The notes under the pieces were generated by a model. It did no database searches. It worked only from the letters and a program-made list of their open reading frames with translations, and had not been told where the DNA came from. A stretch of DNA of 64,000 nucleotides from a virus: IMG/VR virus record IMGVR_UViG_3300020395_000004, positions 19,741-83,740 of that record. The stretch is one strand, 5' to 3'. Shown here piece after piece: positions 1 through 6,630 of the stretch. The first letter of the stretch is position 1, and each line of letters starts with the position of its first letter. The translations under genes and the position numbers were made by a program.

Positions 1-57
1 ATGATAAATGACCTACCTAATGAAATCGAAACATTCTTTGAAAAACTACTGGACTAA
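1..57 (+). CDS. Probable 3' end of an upstream small gene
   Basis: Frame 1 is open from the left edge to a TAA at 55-57 and gives an acidic 18-residue tail ending in FFEKLLD. The ATG at position 1 may be an internal methionine, so the true start is probably outside the window. The stop lies 4 bases before the next start, matching the packed layout that follows. Function cannot be judged from this fragment. Confidence 0.4.
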   Translation: MINDLPNEIETFFEKLLD

Positions 58-61
58 TTAA

Positions 62-352
62 ATGACACTAACCAAATCATTATTCACAACTGATGAGATA
101 CAGGATCTCAAAGAAGAGTTTGTAGAGTTTCAAATTAATGAAATGACTACTGAAGAGATGGCAGCATACATTCGTGATGCTGAATTAAAGAAAGTTAATC
201 CATTAACTGAAGACCAACTCAGAAATGAAATTGATGAGTATGATGAGTATTTGTATGAAATACTTGCAAATTATGTTAAGGATGTAGATAATAGTTGGGA
301 AATATTAAATGAGTTTATACACGATAGACAACAAAACATTTATTTTGAATAA
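62..352 (+). CDS. Small acidic phage protein, function unknown (96 aa)
   Basis: The protein is strongly acidic and appears largely helical, with clusters of Glu and Asp in its first 30 residues and around residues 55-80. There is no signal peptide, membrane segment or catalytic motif. The ATG follows the preceding stop by 4 bases and the stop overlaps the next start by one base (TAATG at 350-354), which suggests translational coupling in one operon. The style is that of the small proteins of T4-like cyanophages, but I cannot assign a function. Confidence 0.7.
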   Translation: MTLTKSLFTTDEIQDLKEEFVEFQINEMTTEEMAAYIRDAELKKVNPLTEDQLRNEIDEYDEYLYEILANYVKDVDNSWEILNEFIHDRQQNIYFE

Positions 353-576
353 TGGAAGTAATCATCACACCAGAAAATGTCACAATGGCATTATCCCCAA
401 AACAATGGGAATTAACTGATTATCAGTTATCATCACTTATTGAGTTTATCAATGAGAATAACCAATATAATGATGAAGAAGAGACTATCGATCATTGGGA
501 TGAGATAGCATACAAATTAATGCAACAATGGGACTATAGGTATGCAGATGAAAAGAGAAGATACATTCGAGAGTAA
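352..576 (+). CDS. Small phage protein, function unknown (74 aa)
   Basis: The start overlaps the previous stop by one base. The product is acidic in the middle (a run of Asp and Glu near residues 40-47), rich in Trp and Tyr, and ends in a basic tail (DEKRRYIRE). No family motif is visible. It shares an operon with its neighbours on both sides. An antisense ORF across its 3' end is regarded as a shadow. Confidence 0.65.
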   Translation: MEVIITPENVTMALSPKQWELTDYQLSSLIEFINENNQYNDEEETIDHWDEIAYKLMQQWDYRYADEKRRYIRE

Positions 577-577
577 T

Positions 578-739
578 ATGGAGAATTTTATAACAAGATA
601 TGCTAACCAAAAAGGTTACACCACTAGGGAATGCTACACACCTATCAAAGTGCAAGAAGTTCCTGAAGCATTCAAGCATAAATATGCTACATACGATGAA
701 TACATCGATGCACTAGCAGATTACATTAATGGTTATTAA
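578..739 (+). CDS. Small phage protein, function unknown (53 aa)
   Basis: The frame is open from an ATG at 542, but starting there would overlap the upstream gene by 35 bases. The in-frame ATG at 578 lies 1 base after the upstream TAA, in keeping with local spacing, so I chose it. The C-terminal half is Tyr-rich and acidic (residues 35-53). Function is unknown. Confidence 0.6.
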   Translation: MENFITRYANQKGYTTRECYTPIKVQEVPEAFKHKYATYDEYIDALADYINGY

Positions 740-741
740 TT

Positions 742-948
742 ATGGCACTAAGTAAACAAGTAAAAGACAGTTTAGAAGCAGCATCCGAGGATTTGAGGAA
801 TGCGTTGGCATTTAGTGCCAGATGTGAGAAACCTTACATATCAAAACATATTGCAGATATGTTATCACAAATTGATAATATAATATATGTTGTCCCAATA
901 TTAGATAAAGTGGAGGAAATGCAGGATGGCATCATTGATGATAACTGA
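742..948 (+). CDS. Conserved cyanophage-type small helical protein (68 aa)
   Basis: The protein starts MALSKQVKDSLEAASEDLR and continues as amphipathic helix, with a central KPYISKHIADML segment (residues 29-40). From memory this pattern recurs in T4-like cyanophages as a conserved hypothetical protein. It begins 2 bases after the preceding stop, and its last 23 bases overlap the next gene. No enzymatic motif is visible. The family resemblance is recollection, not a search result. Confidence 0.7.
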   Translation: MALSKQVKDSLEAASEDLRNALAFSARCEKPYISKHIADMLSQIDNIIYVVPILDKVEEMQDGIIDDN

Positions 949-1318
949 TGGAGTTAGGGATAACGATGAATTAAAATATTATGAGGACATTTATATTACT
1001 GATGATAATATAACTGTTGAATCTAAACAATTACCTGCTTATACTATAGTAGATAATACATATTATACTGGTGAAACTACTGAAGGATACAGAGTAAATG
1101 CTAGGATTAAATGTCAACTAGGCAATCCCGAAGGGATGCAGAGACACATGACAGCAGGTGATAAGGTATTAAATCCTATGATATTTAATGGTAATATATT
1201 ATGGACATATGAAAAGATAGGTATGTTTGATACAGTAGCAGAAAGTAAATCATTTATTGAATCATACATCAATGAGGATGCAACTAAACTAATCAATGAG
1301 AGACAGCATGATGTGTGA
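926..1318 (+). CDS. Small phage protein, function unknown (130 aa)
   Basis: A good Shine-Dalgarno sequence (GGAGGA inside the upstream gene, about 10 bases before the ATG) supports the start at 926. An in-frame ATG at 938 is a weaker alternative. The N-terminal part is acidic and Tyr-rich, and the middle (residues 40-90) looks beta-rich. No known domain is recognised. The overlap with the upstream gene suggests translational coupling. Confidence 0.65.
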   Translation: MASLMITDGVRDNDELKYYEDIYITDDNITVESKQLPAYTIVDNTYYTGETTEGYRVNARIKCQLGNPEGMQRHMTAGDKVLNPMIFNGNILWTYEKIGMFDTVAESKSFIESYINEDATKLINERQHDV

Positions 1319-1366
1319 CAGTTGATAAAGAGTCCAATACTATGCCCATTCTTGCCCACATGTGCT

Positions 1367-1372
1367 TATAAT
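1367..1372 (+). promoter_or_regulatory. -10-like box upstream of the 1401 gene
   Basis: A TATAAT hexamer lies in the 82-base gap between genes, 29 bases before the ATG at 1401. No good -35 box is present at 16-18 bases. It could be a phage early or middle promoter element, but in AT-rich DNA a hexamer alone is weak evidence. Its position argues against starting the following gene at 1362. Confidence 0.35.
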
Positions 1373-1400
1373 ATGCGAGTATCAATCGCATTCTTGCTTA

Positions 1401-1658
1401 ATGACAGTAACACGCACTAGAAGGACTAGGAAGGCATCTACAACTAAGAAATCCCCTGCTAGACCTAAAGTGACTAAAGTTACACCACCTGCAAGACCTG
1501 ATACACTTCTCAAATTTGATGACTACAAGAAAGACATCAAATTAAGACTAGAAATCCATAACTATGAGATTTCAGCACTATGGGATGATGTTAAATGGTC
1601 TTATGATAAAATCTCTAAGTATGTCAAATCATCATATGATAGGGCATTCAACCAGTAG
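1401..1658 (+). CDS. Basic N-terminus small protein, conserved cyanophage type (85 aa)
   Basis: The reading frame extends back to an ATG at 1362, but that start would translate the TATAAT element and gives an odd Cys-rich leader, so the ATG at 1401 is preferred. The first 30 residues are Arg, Lys and Thr rich (TRTRRTRKASTTKK) and may bind nucleic acid. The C-terminal 50 residues (from FDDYKKD to YDRAFN) look helical and resemble a conserved cyanophage hypothetical. A strong terminator follows 12 bases after the stop, so this is the last gene of its transcript. Confidence 0.65.
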   Translation: MTVTRTRRTRKASTTKKSPARPKVTKVTPPARPDTLLKFDDYKKDIKLRLEIHNYEISALWDDVKWSYDKISKYVKSSYDRAFNQ

Positions 1659-1670
1659 AGTAAGTGTCAC

Positions 1671-1696
1671 AAGACCCCTACACAGGGGTCTTTTTT
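1671..1696 (+). terminator. Factor-independent terminator
   Basis: Stem GACCCC (1673-1678) pairs with GGGGTC (1685-1690) around a six-base TACACA loop and is followed by six T residues (1691-1696). The flanking AA/TT can lengthen the stem. It lies just after the 1401 gene and closes the first operon. Confidence 0.85.
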
Positions 1697-1700
1697 AATG

Positions 1701-1706
1701 TATAAT
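1701..1706 (+). promoter_or_regulatory. -10-like box upstream of the helicase gene
   Basis: TATAAT occurs right after the terminator's T run and about 95 bases before the helicase start. No clear -35 is present at standard spacing. A promoter is expected here, because transcription from upstream should stop at the terminator. Confidence 0.35.
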
Positions 1707-1799
1707 AATAATATGAGATGAAAGTTATGCGGATGCACAATTAAGTGCTAGTCAACCGAGCAACATACAATCATCTCTTTCAATTTATTATTAAATCCC

Positions 1800-3035
1800 T
1801 TGATTTCACTTAGACCACATCAATTACGAGCATTAAATATAATGCAACGTGAAGATAAGGGACAAATAATAGTGCCAACTGGAGGTGGTAAAACATACAT
1901 TATGATTAACGATTACATTGCTATGTTACAAGAATGCAATGAAATTGAAAGTGATAATGTAACAGTAGTTGTTGCACCTCGTATATTATTAGCACAGCAA
2001 TTATGTGATGATTTCTATCATCAAGTCCCACAAGATTTAAACATATTTCATGCACATAGTGGAAGGACTTCGTTTCCAAGTTCTACTAAATCAAATGAAA
2101 TTGCAGAGTTTGTTGATAACAATCATCAAACAATTATATTCACAACTTATCATTCATTGAAGAAAGTTGTAGAATCTGATATAACAATAGATTGCATATA
2201 TTTTGATGAAAGTCACAATGGCACAGCAAGATCATTCTTTGAAAGTGTTAGTAACTGTAGTCAATATGCAGAGCGTTGTTATTACTTTACAGCAACACCT
2301 AGAATATCATATAAACATGATAGAGGGATGAATAATAAACATATCTGGGGAAATATCCTGGAATCCGTCCCTGCACCTGAGTTAATTGATGGTGGAAGTT
2401 TAATACCACCAACTATAATTCCATTTGAAGTTGATACTAACTATGCTAAACATAATGCACATGTCCATCATTCAATTACTATACAAAATGTTATCGACAG
2501 TATAGAATTAGAGGGCAGCAAAGTGTTAGTTAGTGTCCCATCATCTAAGGTATTAATTAACATGTTATCACGCACATATTTGATAAAAGAGTTAAGAAAT
2601 AAAGGATACGATTTATTACACATAACAAGTAAATTTGGTGCTTATGTCAACAACAAAAAAGTTAATCGCTCTCAATTCTTTGAGACTCTCAAGCAATGGG
2701 GTGAAGAGAAAGAAAGAAAGTTTATCATCTTTCATTACAGCATCCTATCGGAAGGCATCAACGTTAGTGGACTCACTCATACAGTATTCTTGCGAAATCT
2801 TAACATCGTTGAGATGGCACAAAGCATCGGACGTGTTATTAGGATGGATAAACAAGATACCAAAGATATTGCAGAAGGCACTATTGATAGTGGGGATATT
2901 TGTAATTATCGCAAATCCACTGGTTATTGTATTATTCCTACTCACAAGAGTTATGGCACTAAAACTCTCAAAAGAATGCAAAGAATAACGGATGACATTT
3001 TTAGAGATGGTGTGCATACCACAGCATATTGTTAA
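1800..3035 (+). CDS. Compact DExH superfamily 2 helicase (411 aa)
   Basis: This is a nucleic-acid-dependent ATPase/helicase of superfamily 2. Visible motifs are a Q-motif-like LRPHQ at residues 4-8, Walker A PTGGGKT at 26-32, Walker B DESH at 136-139, motif III-like FTATPR at 163-168 and motif VI QSIGRVIR at 341-348. Both RecA-like lobes are therefore present with little else; it is shorter than T4 UvsW (about 500 residues), and I cannot equate it with UvsW. The frame is open upstream only to 1752 and holds no ATG before the LRPHQ motif, so the TTG at 1800 is the likely start. No Shine-Dalgarno sequence is seen. A role in replication, recombination or host takeover is likely. Its neighbours are small unknown genes. 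Confidence 0.85.
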   Translation: MISLRPHQLRALNIMQREDKGQIIVPTGGGKTYIMINDYIAMLQECNEIESDNVTVVVAPRILLAQQLCDDFYHQVPQDLNIFHAHSGRTSFPSSTKSNEIAEFVDNNHQTIIFTTYHSLKKVVESDITIDCIYFDESHNGTARSFFESVSNCSQYAERCYYFTATPRISYKHDRGMNNKHIWGNILESVPAPELIDGGSLIPPTIIPFEVDTNYAKHNAHVHHSITIQNVIDSIELEGSKVLVSVPSSKVLINMLSRTYLIKELRNKGYDLLHITSKFGAYVNNKKVNRSQFFETLKQWGEEKERKFIIFHYSILSEGINVSGLTHTVFLRNLNIVEMAQSIGRVIRMDKQDTKDIAEGTIDSGDICNYRKSTGYCIIPTHKSYGTKTLKRMQRITDDIFRDGVHTTAYC

Positions 3036-3245
3036 AATGTGTAAACCGCAACCAGTACGTGTGCCACCGCACAAAGTGTCCACTAAATGCGGACAAGGTG
3101 CGGAAATCGGTTATAATAAGAATATGGGAAACGAAATCCCATCCCTGAGACTCTTAATTATCCACTTGGTAAACAGGTTAGCATAGAGTCAGACATCTGG
3201 GATTTTGTTTCTCTCACCTTTGTAAATCTTTACTTCTCTCTTAAC
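3036..3245. other. Intergenic region with a -10-like box and an inverted repeat
   Basis: This 210-base gap holds a TATAAT at 3112-3117 without a clear -35, and an 8-base inverted repeat (AAATCCCA at 3134-3141, TGGGATTT at 3198-3205). A 64-codon frame at 2992-3186 overlaps the helicase end and has an unconvincing product. I read the gap as a regulatory spacer that probably contains the promoter for the 3246 gene. Confidence 0.4.
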
Positions 3246-3560
3246 ATGCGTAAAATTGAATCAGAAATGAATGCAGCAGTAACAAATCGTTACAACTTCA
3301 GCAAGTCAAATACAACTGTAAACATCAATGACAGAATCGCTGAAGTCAGACTTCATGGAAATTTAATCGCTAGAGTTGGTGACAATTTCGTCCAAATCTT
3401 CGATGGTGGTTGGCAATCAGTTACAACCAAATCTAGATTAAATGCACTATTACAGGCAGTAACACCTAACGGTGGTGTATTTCAAAGAGATTGGACTTGG
3501 TATTACAACTCAAGCAAAGTTGGCACAGTCCCATTTTTCTCAGGTATGGAAGCAGCATAA
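3246..3560 (+). CDS. Conserved small phage protein, function unknown (104 aa)
   Basis: The product begins MRKIESEMNAAVTNRYNFSK and has a beta-rich middle with repeated hydrophobic strands (VRLHGNLIARVGDNFVQIF, about residues 34-52). It contains several Trp residues near the C-terminus. I believe similar proteins occur in cyanophages, but no function is known to me. It stands alone between a regulatory gap and a probable promoter, so it may have its own transcript. Confidence 0.7.
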   Translation: MRKIESEMNAAVTNRYNFSKSNTTVNINDRIAEVRLHGNLIARVGDNFVQIFDGGWQSVTTKSRLNALLQAVTPNGGVFQRDWTWYYNSSKVGTVPFFSGMEAA

Positions 3561-3595
3561 ACCCTGCTCTCACCTGAGTTTTTACTGGCATTTAA

Positions 3596-3601
3596 TATAA
3601 T
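3596..3601 (+). promoter_or_regulatory. -10-like box upstream of the 35-residue gene
   Basis: TATAAT lies 36 bases before the ATG at 3638. The sequence 17 bases upstream (CCTGAG) is a poor -35. It would give a leader of about 30 bases, a plausible arrangement for a host-polymerase promoter. Confidence 0.4.
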
Positions 3602-3637
3602 GTAAGTCCAGTATTTTGTCCCTTTGCTTATTACAAA

Positions 3638-3745
3638 ATGTCAAACAACGTTGCATTTAACTTTCTTGTTGAATCTCTATCTAGAGCAGAAACAGGTAAC
3701 GAATTAATCGCACTAATTGACACATACCTTGCAAATCAAGGTTAA
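3638..3745 (+). CDS. Mini-protein, conserved cyanophage type (35 aa)
   Basis: Translation gives a neat amphipathic peptide starting MSNNVAFNFLVESLSRAETG and ending in DTYLANQG. The helix-friendly sequence, the flanking -10 box and the downstream hairpin make it a credible stand-alone gene despite its length. I recall similar short peptides in T4-like cyanophages. Function is unknown. Confidence 0.6.
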   Translation: MSNNVAFNFLVESLSRAETGNELIALIDTYLANQG

Positions 3746-3757
3746 TTAAATAATAAT

Positions 3758-3776
3758 GAGGGGTGCAATTCCCCTC
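3758..3776 (+). terminator. Hairpin, possible terminator or attenuator
   Basis: GAGGGG (3758-3763) pairs perfectly with CCCCTC (3771-3776) around a seven-base loop. The following sequence is pyrimidine-rich (TCATTCTT) rather than a clean T run, so termination may be partial. It lies 12 bases after the 35-residue gene. Confidence 0.6.
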
Positions 3777-3795
3777 TCATTCTTAACAATCTCTC

Positions 3796-3972
3796 ATGTT
3801 AAATCATCTTTCAGACTTATTAGAATCATGGTGTAATAGTCAGCAATTAGAGTTTATTAGTGCTGACGATTTACTGTATGGTTACTATCAACAACTCACC
3901 ATAGATCAACGTGCTTGGTTAAACAATTACATTGAAATATGGGATAAAACACAACAATTTGAGGTGGGTTAA
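3796..3972 (+). CDS. Small acidic protein, function unknown (58 aa)
   Basis: Translation from the ATG at 3796 gives MLNHLSDLLESWCNSQQLEF followed by a Tyr-, Leu- and Gln-rich helical stretch, ending in QQFEVG. The stop is 2 bases before the next start. No motif is recognised. It begins a run of closely spaced genes (3796-4721). Confidence 0.6.
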   Translation: MLNHLSDLLESWCNSQQLEFISADDLLYGYYQQLTIDQRAWLNNYIEIWDKTQQFEVG

Positions 3973-3974
3973 TC

Positions 3975-4205
3975 ATGTATAAAAGTGAAACATTAGGACG
4001 TATCTTTTGGTGTGAAGATGATACTTATGACTTCAAATCATGTCCTATGAAGTTAGATGGCACAGGCGATTTTGACTATTGGGATTATGTATCAGAGTGG
4101 ACAGAATGGCATGAAGTTGATATGAATTTACTCTTTGATATTCACAAAGCATGTATATTTAATAAGAGAGAATATGCAGGTAGTATAACATTTAATGGGG
4201 TATAA
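3975..4205 (+). CDS. Small Trp/Asp-rich protein, function unknown (76 aa)
   Basis: The ATG follows the previous stop by 2 bases, with a GAGGTGGG purine tract upstream as ribosome binding site. The protein is acidic and aromatic (DFDYWDYVSEWTEWHEVD around residues 33-50) and contains three cysteines. No family is recognised, but the composition is typical of small phage proteins that act on host targets. Confidence 0.65.
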   Translation: MYKSETLGRIFWCEDDTYDFKSCPMKLDGTGDFDYWDYVSEWTEWHEVDMNLLFDIHKACIFNKREYAGSITFNGV

Positions 4206-4208
4206 TTA

Positions 4209-4421
4209 ATGCACTATTCAACACCATACGACATAGGATTAGGCGATTTAGTGTTATTTAAGGGCATTATTTACTATGTCTTAATTAACTACATTAAAGG
4301 TGAAACTGACGCTAAAGGTTATACACCAAACAGCAACAGAACCATCTTAATTAATGATACTTTCGGCACAAGGATTATGTGTCATAATTATAAAGAATTG
4401 GAGGTAATTGATGAAGAATAA
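4209..4421 (+). CDS. Small beta-rich protein, function unknown (70 aa)
   Basis: The start is 3 bases after the upstream stop. The sequence alternates hydrophobic strands (LGDLVLFKGIIYYVLINYIK, residues 11-30) with polar loops and looks like a compact beta barrel, somewhat SH3-like. That is an impression from strand pattern only. The last 11 bases overlap the next gene. Confidence 0.65.
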   Translation: MHYSTPYDIGLGDLVLFKGIIYYVLINYIKGETDAKGYTPNSNRTILINDTFGTRIMCHNYKELEVIDEE

Positions 4422-4533
4422 AAGTATTACATCACAACTAAGTGATGAAGCAATTTATCAAATACTAGAGATAATTGCAAGTGAAATTGATAATATAGAT
4501 GATAAAGAGTTATTCATTAGTATGGAGGATTAA
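4411..4533 (+). CDS. Mini-protein, function unknown (40 aa)
   Basis: The ATG at 4411 is preceded by a strong GGAGG (about 7 bases upstream, inside the previous gene). The product is an acidic helical peptide (MKNKSITSQLSDEAIYQILE at the start, ending in FISMED). The strong ribosome binding site and the coupled overlap make it likely to be translated. Confidence 0.6.
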   Translation: MKNKSITSQLSDEAIYQILEIIASEIDNIDDKELFISMED

Positions 4534-4535
4534 CA

Positions 4536-4721
4536 ATGCAAAGTGATGAGTTTGAAATCAAATTACCTGTTTATTTTACATGTAACGAGTATAAATTCGT
4601 AAGGGAATGTATTCAAAATGCACAGGATAATTGGACACAAGATAAATACAAAACTTGTGATATTGTCCTTAATAAGTTATATGAATTAAGTGAAACTTGC
4701 ATACAAGATAGAATCAATTAA
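4536..4721 (+). CDS. Small protein, function unknown (61 aa)
   Basis: A strong GGAGGA lies 6-9 bases before the ATG. The protein begins with an acidic beta-like segment (DEFEIKLPVYFTCNEYKF) followed by a helix rich in Asn, Asp and Lys, and it has four cysteines. No catalytic motif is seen. Confidence 0.65.
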   Translation: MQSDEFEIKLPVYFTCNEYKFVRECIQNAQDNWTQDKYKTCDIVLNKLYELSETCIQDRIN

Positions 4722-4750
4722 CATTAAATCATTCAATCGCATTATTATCA

Positions 4751-5014
4751 ATGACAAAACTAAATCCACGTCCAGTTTACAACAATCCACAGAAACCAGT
4801 TGTTAACAACAATGTCAACAAATTCCCCAGATTAACTAATCAAGAATGGGATGATATTATAGGATTAATTGATGATAAACTAGAAAGGCAATATTATGAA
4901 TGTTATCAAACAATAAAGGACAAACTAGAAGCATATAGGCAAGAAGATGTAATTGTCAACAGGTTATGTGACACTAATATTAGTGACTACGATAAGATAC
5001 CAAATCGCTATTAA
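4751..5014 (+). CDS. Small protein, function unknown (87 aa)
   Basis: The N-terminal 25 residues are Pro- and Asn-rich and probably disordered. The rest is helical and charged (from LTNQEWDDIIGLIDDKLERQ to about residue 75). This layout of a disordered arm plus helix is common among small phage regulators or inhibitors, but nothing specific can be assigned. Confidence 0.65.
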   Translation: MTKLNPRPVYNNPQKPVVNNNVNKFPRLTNQEWDDIIGLIDDKLERQYYECYQTIKDKLEAYRQEDVIVNRLCDTNISDYDKIPNRY

Positions 5015-5019
5015 TACAT

Positions 5020-5025
5020 TATAAT
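5020..5025 (+). promoter_or_regulatory. -10-like box upstream of the 5052 gene
   Basis: TATAAT is placed 26 bases before the ATG at 5052, just after the preceding stop. No -35 match exists at 17 bases. The position is reasonable but the evidence is weak. Confidence 0.3.
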
Positions 5026-5051
5026 ATTAGTATAGACAACAAACAAACCTT

Positions 5052-5306
5052 ATGAATCCAGTATTAAAGCAATTCATTGATTACATTTTTTCATTCTACG
5101 GATGTCCTGATGATGTCCTTTACCCACTTGTTAAGGATAACAGGATGGTAACCAAACATGAAATTTATCAAGCAATCAAAGTTTATATTGCTAAACTGGA
5201 AACCGCATCCGCAGGATCTTTCTACACTTGGGGCGGTGGTGATTCTCTAGACAGAGAAAGAGTAAGGGATATTTTAATCTCAGATTTCAACTTCACACTT
5301 CAGTAA
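5052..5306 (+). CDS. Small conserved-looking protein, function unknown (84 aa)
   Basis: The protein begins MNPVLKQFIDYIFSFYGCPD and has a helix-rich first half, then a Gly-rich segment (YTWGGGDSLDRERVRDIL, about residues 57-74). The WGGGDS loop is distinctive and may be functional. The SLDRERVRDIL helix resembles the terminal helix of small phage regulators. I cannot name a family. Confidence 0.65.
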   Translation: MNPVLKQFIDYIFSFYGCPDDVLYPLVKDNRMVTKHEIYQAIKVYIAKLETASAGSFYTWGGGDSLDRERVRDILISDFNFTLQ

Positions 5307-5326
5307 ACCTAATTCATTCTAAAATT

Positions 5327-5494
5327 ATGCCAAATGCTTCAAACAAACTACAGACAGACCTTTATAACATCGCATCTAATCACGAAGGAATTTTAGATAT
5401 GATAGTTTACGGATTTGTTAATGATATGTCACCATCTCAAGTAAGACAATATCAAGACATGCTAGACACCAATTTTCCTAATCAAGTATCCTAA
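5327..5494 (+). CDS. Small helical protein, function unknown (55 aa)
   Basis: Translation from the ATG at 5327 gives MPNASNKLQTDLYNIASNHE and then a helical stretch (GILDMIVYGFVNDMSPSQVR). The stop is one base before the next ATG. The hydrophobic helix pattern and coupling make it a credible gene. There is no known domain. Confidence 0.6.
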   Translation: MPNASNKLQTDLYNIASNHEGILDMIVYGFVNDMSPSQVRQYQDMLDTNFPNQVS

Positions 5495-5495
5495 A

Positions 5496-5624
5496 ATGTT
5501 ACAACTTCCTACTTCTTACCTAAAATCAGACACATTACTCAAAATCTATCAAACAGTAACACGCAAACCACAAAGTGTTTACAATCCCCCTAGAAGTAGA
5601 AAGATTTCAATACTTAATGATTAA
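5496..5624 (+). CDS. Mini-protein with basic C-terminus, function unknown (42 aa)
   Basis: It starts one base after the upstream TAA (TAAAATG). The product runs from MLQLPTSYLKSD to a basic stretch (NPPRSRKISILND). The coding evidence is only spacing and frame length, so confidence is moderate. Confidence 0.45.
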   Translation: MLQLPTSYLKSDTLLKIYQTVTRKPQSVYNPPRSRKISILND

Positions 5625-5676
5625 ACACTAAGTATTAACAAATCACTCACAGATCGCCAAATTTTTTATTAATCAA

Positions 5677-6006
5677 ATGACCAAACTTTCCACTCTAATT
5701 GATAACATAAACAACACACAAGTTGTAGAGCAAAATGTATATAAACTTGCAAAATGTGTAGATGCTAGTTATAAACAATCATATGATTATAGAGTCATTA
5801 ATTGTGAAGTTAAAAAAGGTAAAAAGTATTGGAAACTAATATTTGACAACAGCGTTCATGCATTTGTAGATGTAAACAATGGTGACGTATTTAAACCTGC
5901 TAGTTGGAATAAACCTGCTAAACATGTGAGGTATAACTTATTAACTAATCCAGAGATTTGCTTCACTAAATGTGATTGGGCAGGAGGATATTTGTATATA
6001 AGATGA
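5677..6006 (+). CDS. Small basic phage protein, function unknown (109 aa)
   Basis: The protein has a short helical N-terminus (about 25 residues) and a mixed basic region with alternating strands (YRVINCEVKKGKKYWKLIF, about residues 38-56; then HAFVDVNNGDVFKPASW). This gives a compact alpha/beta look. Similar proteins occur in cyanophages as far as I recall, without a known function. Its stop overlaps the next start (ATGA at 6003-6006). Confidence 0.7.
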   Translation: MTKLSTLIDNINNTQVVEQNVYKLAKCVDASYKQSYDYRVINCEVKKGKKYWKLIFDNSVHAFVDVNNGDVFKPASWNKPAKHVRYNLLTNPEICFTKCDWAGGYLYIR

Positions 6007-6140
6007 TAACAATCTCACCACACATGCAAGGGAGTTTTCCACAATTAGCGGACATACTTGTGGAAAATAGTGTATATTTTAAATGGTTAATTAAACATAG
6101 GTATGTGTTATTTAACGATGATAATATTGACTCTAGTTAG
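6003..6140 (+). CDS. Mini-protein, function unknown (45 aa)
   Basis: The ATG overlaps the previous stop as ATGA, a classic coupled start. The product is MITISPHMQGSFPQLADILV followed by an aromatic, basic stretch and an acidic end. The last 80 bases before the next promoter hold nothing else I can support. Confidence 0.5.
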   Translation: MITISPHMQGSFPQLADILVENSVYFKWLIKHRYVLFNDDNIDSS

Positions 6141-6216
6141 TGTTATCTAAGAGCGTAACATAGCGAGATTTTTTTGTCAACAACTATGGAGAAATATGTC
6201 AATCTTCGCTAACACC

Positions 6217-6245
6217 TTGACATGACACATTTTTTGCTATATAAT
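6217..6245 (+). promoter_or_regulatory. Consensus sigma-70 promoter (TTGACA, 17 bp, TATAAT)
   Basis: A perfect -35 (TTGACA, 6217-6222) and a perfect -10 (TATAAT, 6240-6245) are separated by exactly 17 bases. Transcription should start near 6252, giving a leader of about 15 bases before the ATG at 6267. Such a promoter would be read by unmodified host polymerase, as expected for an early phage gene. It also rules out the upstream ATG at 6222, which lies inside the promoter. Confidence 0.88.
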
Positions 6246-6266
6246 AACAATGTAAGCACAATTACA

Positions 6267-6419
6267 ATGGGAAGATCTTACAAACGTAATGACCCTTATT
6301 CATCACATAAGGCGAAAAGTTTGAGAGAAAAGAGAAAACAATCCAACACTAAGTTCAAAGGAGTTACTAACAACAATCCGCACAATAATGTGGAAAAGTA
6401 TTACAAACCCCGCCCCTAA
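6267..6419 (+). CDS. Small basic early protein, cyanophage type (50 aa)
   Basis: Translation from 6267 gives MGRSYKRNDPYSSHKAKSLR followed by more Lys and Arg. The protein is very basic, probably disordered, and could bind nucleic acid or an acidic host protein. The ATG at 6222 is in frame but falls on the -35 box, so 6267 is taken. The MGRSYKRND start is familiar to me from cyanophage small proteins. It is the first gene behind a consensus host promoter, so early expression is inferred. Confidence 0.75.
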   Translation: MGRSYKRNDPYSSHKAKSLREKRKQSNTKFKGVTNNNPHNNVEKYYKPRP

Positions 6420-6459
6420 TTGCCCCCCTATACTATGCCCCGCATTGCCCTTTTTTGCT

Positions 6460-6630
6460 ATGTCTAAAATAACAACTATTCAGACAATTCCACCAGTAAA
6501 TGTTAAATTGTGGTCACACGGTTCTAAACACTTTTGGGCATACGATTACCCAGGAAATAGTAAGAACGGACCATTTAAATCTGAGAAATTAGCATTACTT
6601 GACGCAACCCAATTCTCTAGTGATTCATGA
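6460..6630 (+). CDS. Small protein, function unknown (56 aa)
   Basis: The frame opens at 6388, but that leader is Pro- and Cys-rich, overlaps the previous gene and looks untranslated, so the ATG at 6460 is preferred. The product MSKITTIQTIPPVNVKLWSH has strand-like segments and then a GNSKNGPFKSEKLALLDA region resembling a small sheet plus helix. Its stop overlaps the next ATG (ATGA at 6627-6630). Confidence 0.6.
   Translation: MSKITTIQTIPPVNVKLWSHGSKHFWAYDYPGNSKNGPFKSEKLALLDATQFSSDS

Noticed and set aside
1362-1658. ATG start at 1362
   Set aside because: It would translate through the TATAAT at 1367-1372 and adds an unlikely leader. The ATG at 1401 is better.
2992-3186. 64-residue frame after the helicase
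   Set aside because: It overlaps the helicase end by 44 bases, has no ribosome site, and its product has an odd composition. It crosses a -10-like box and an inverted repeat.
6147-6176. Terminator near the T run at 6169
   Set aside because: The sequence before the seven T residues forms no convincing stem of more than about three pairs.
6222-6419. Longer start (ATG at 6222) for the small basic gene
   Set aside because: The ATG lies on the last base of the -35 box and the extra 15 codons cross the -10 box of a consensus promoter, so it cannot be on the transcript.
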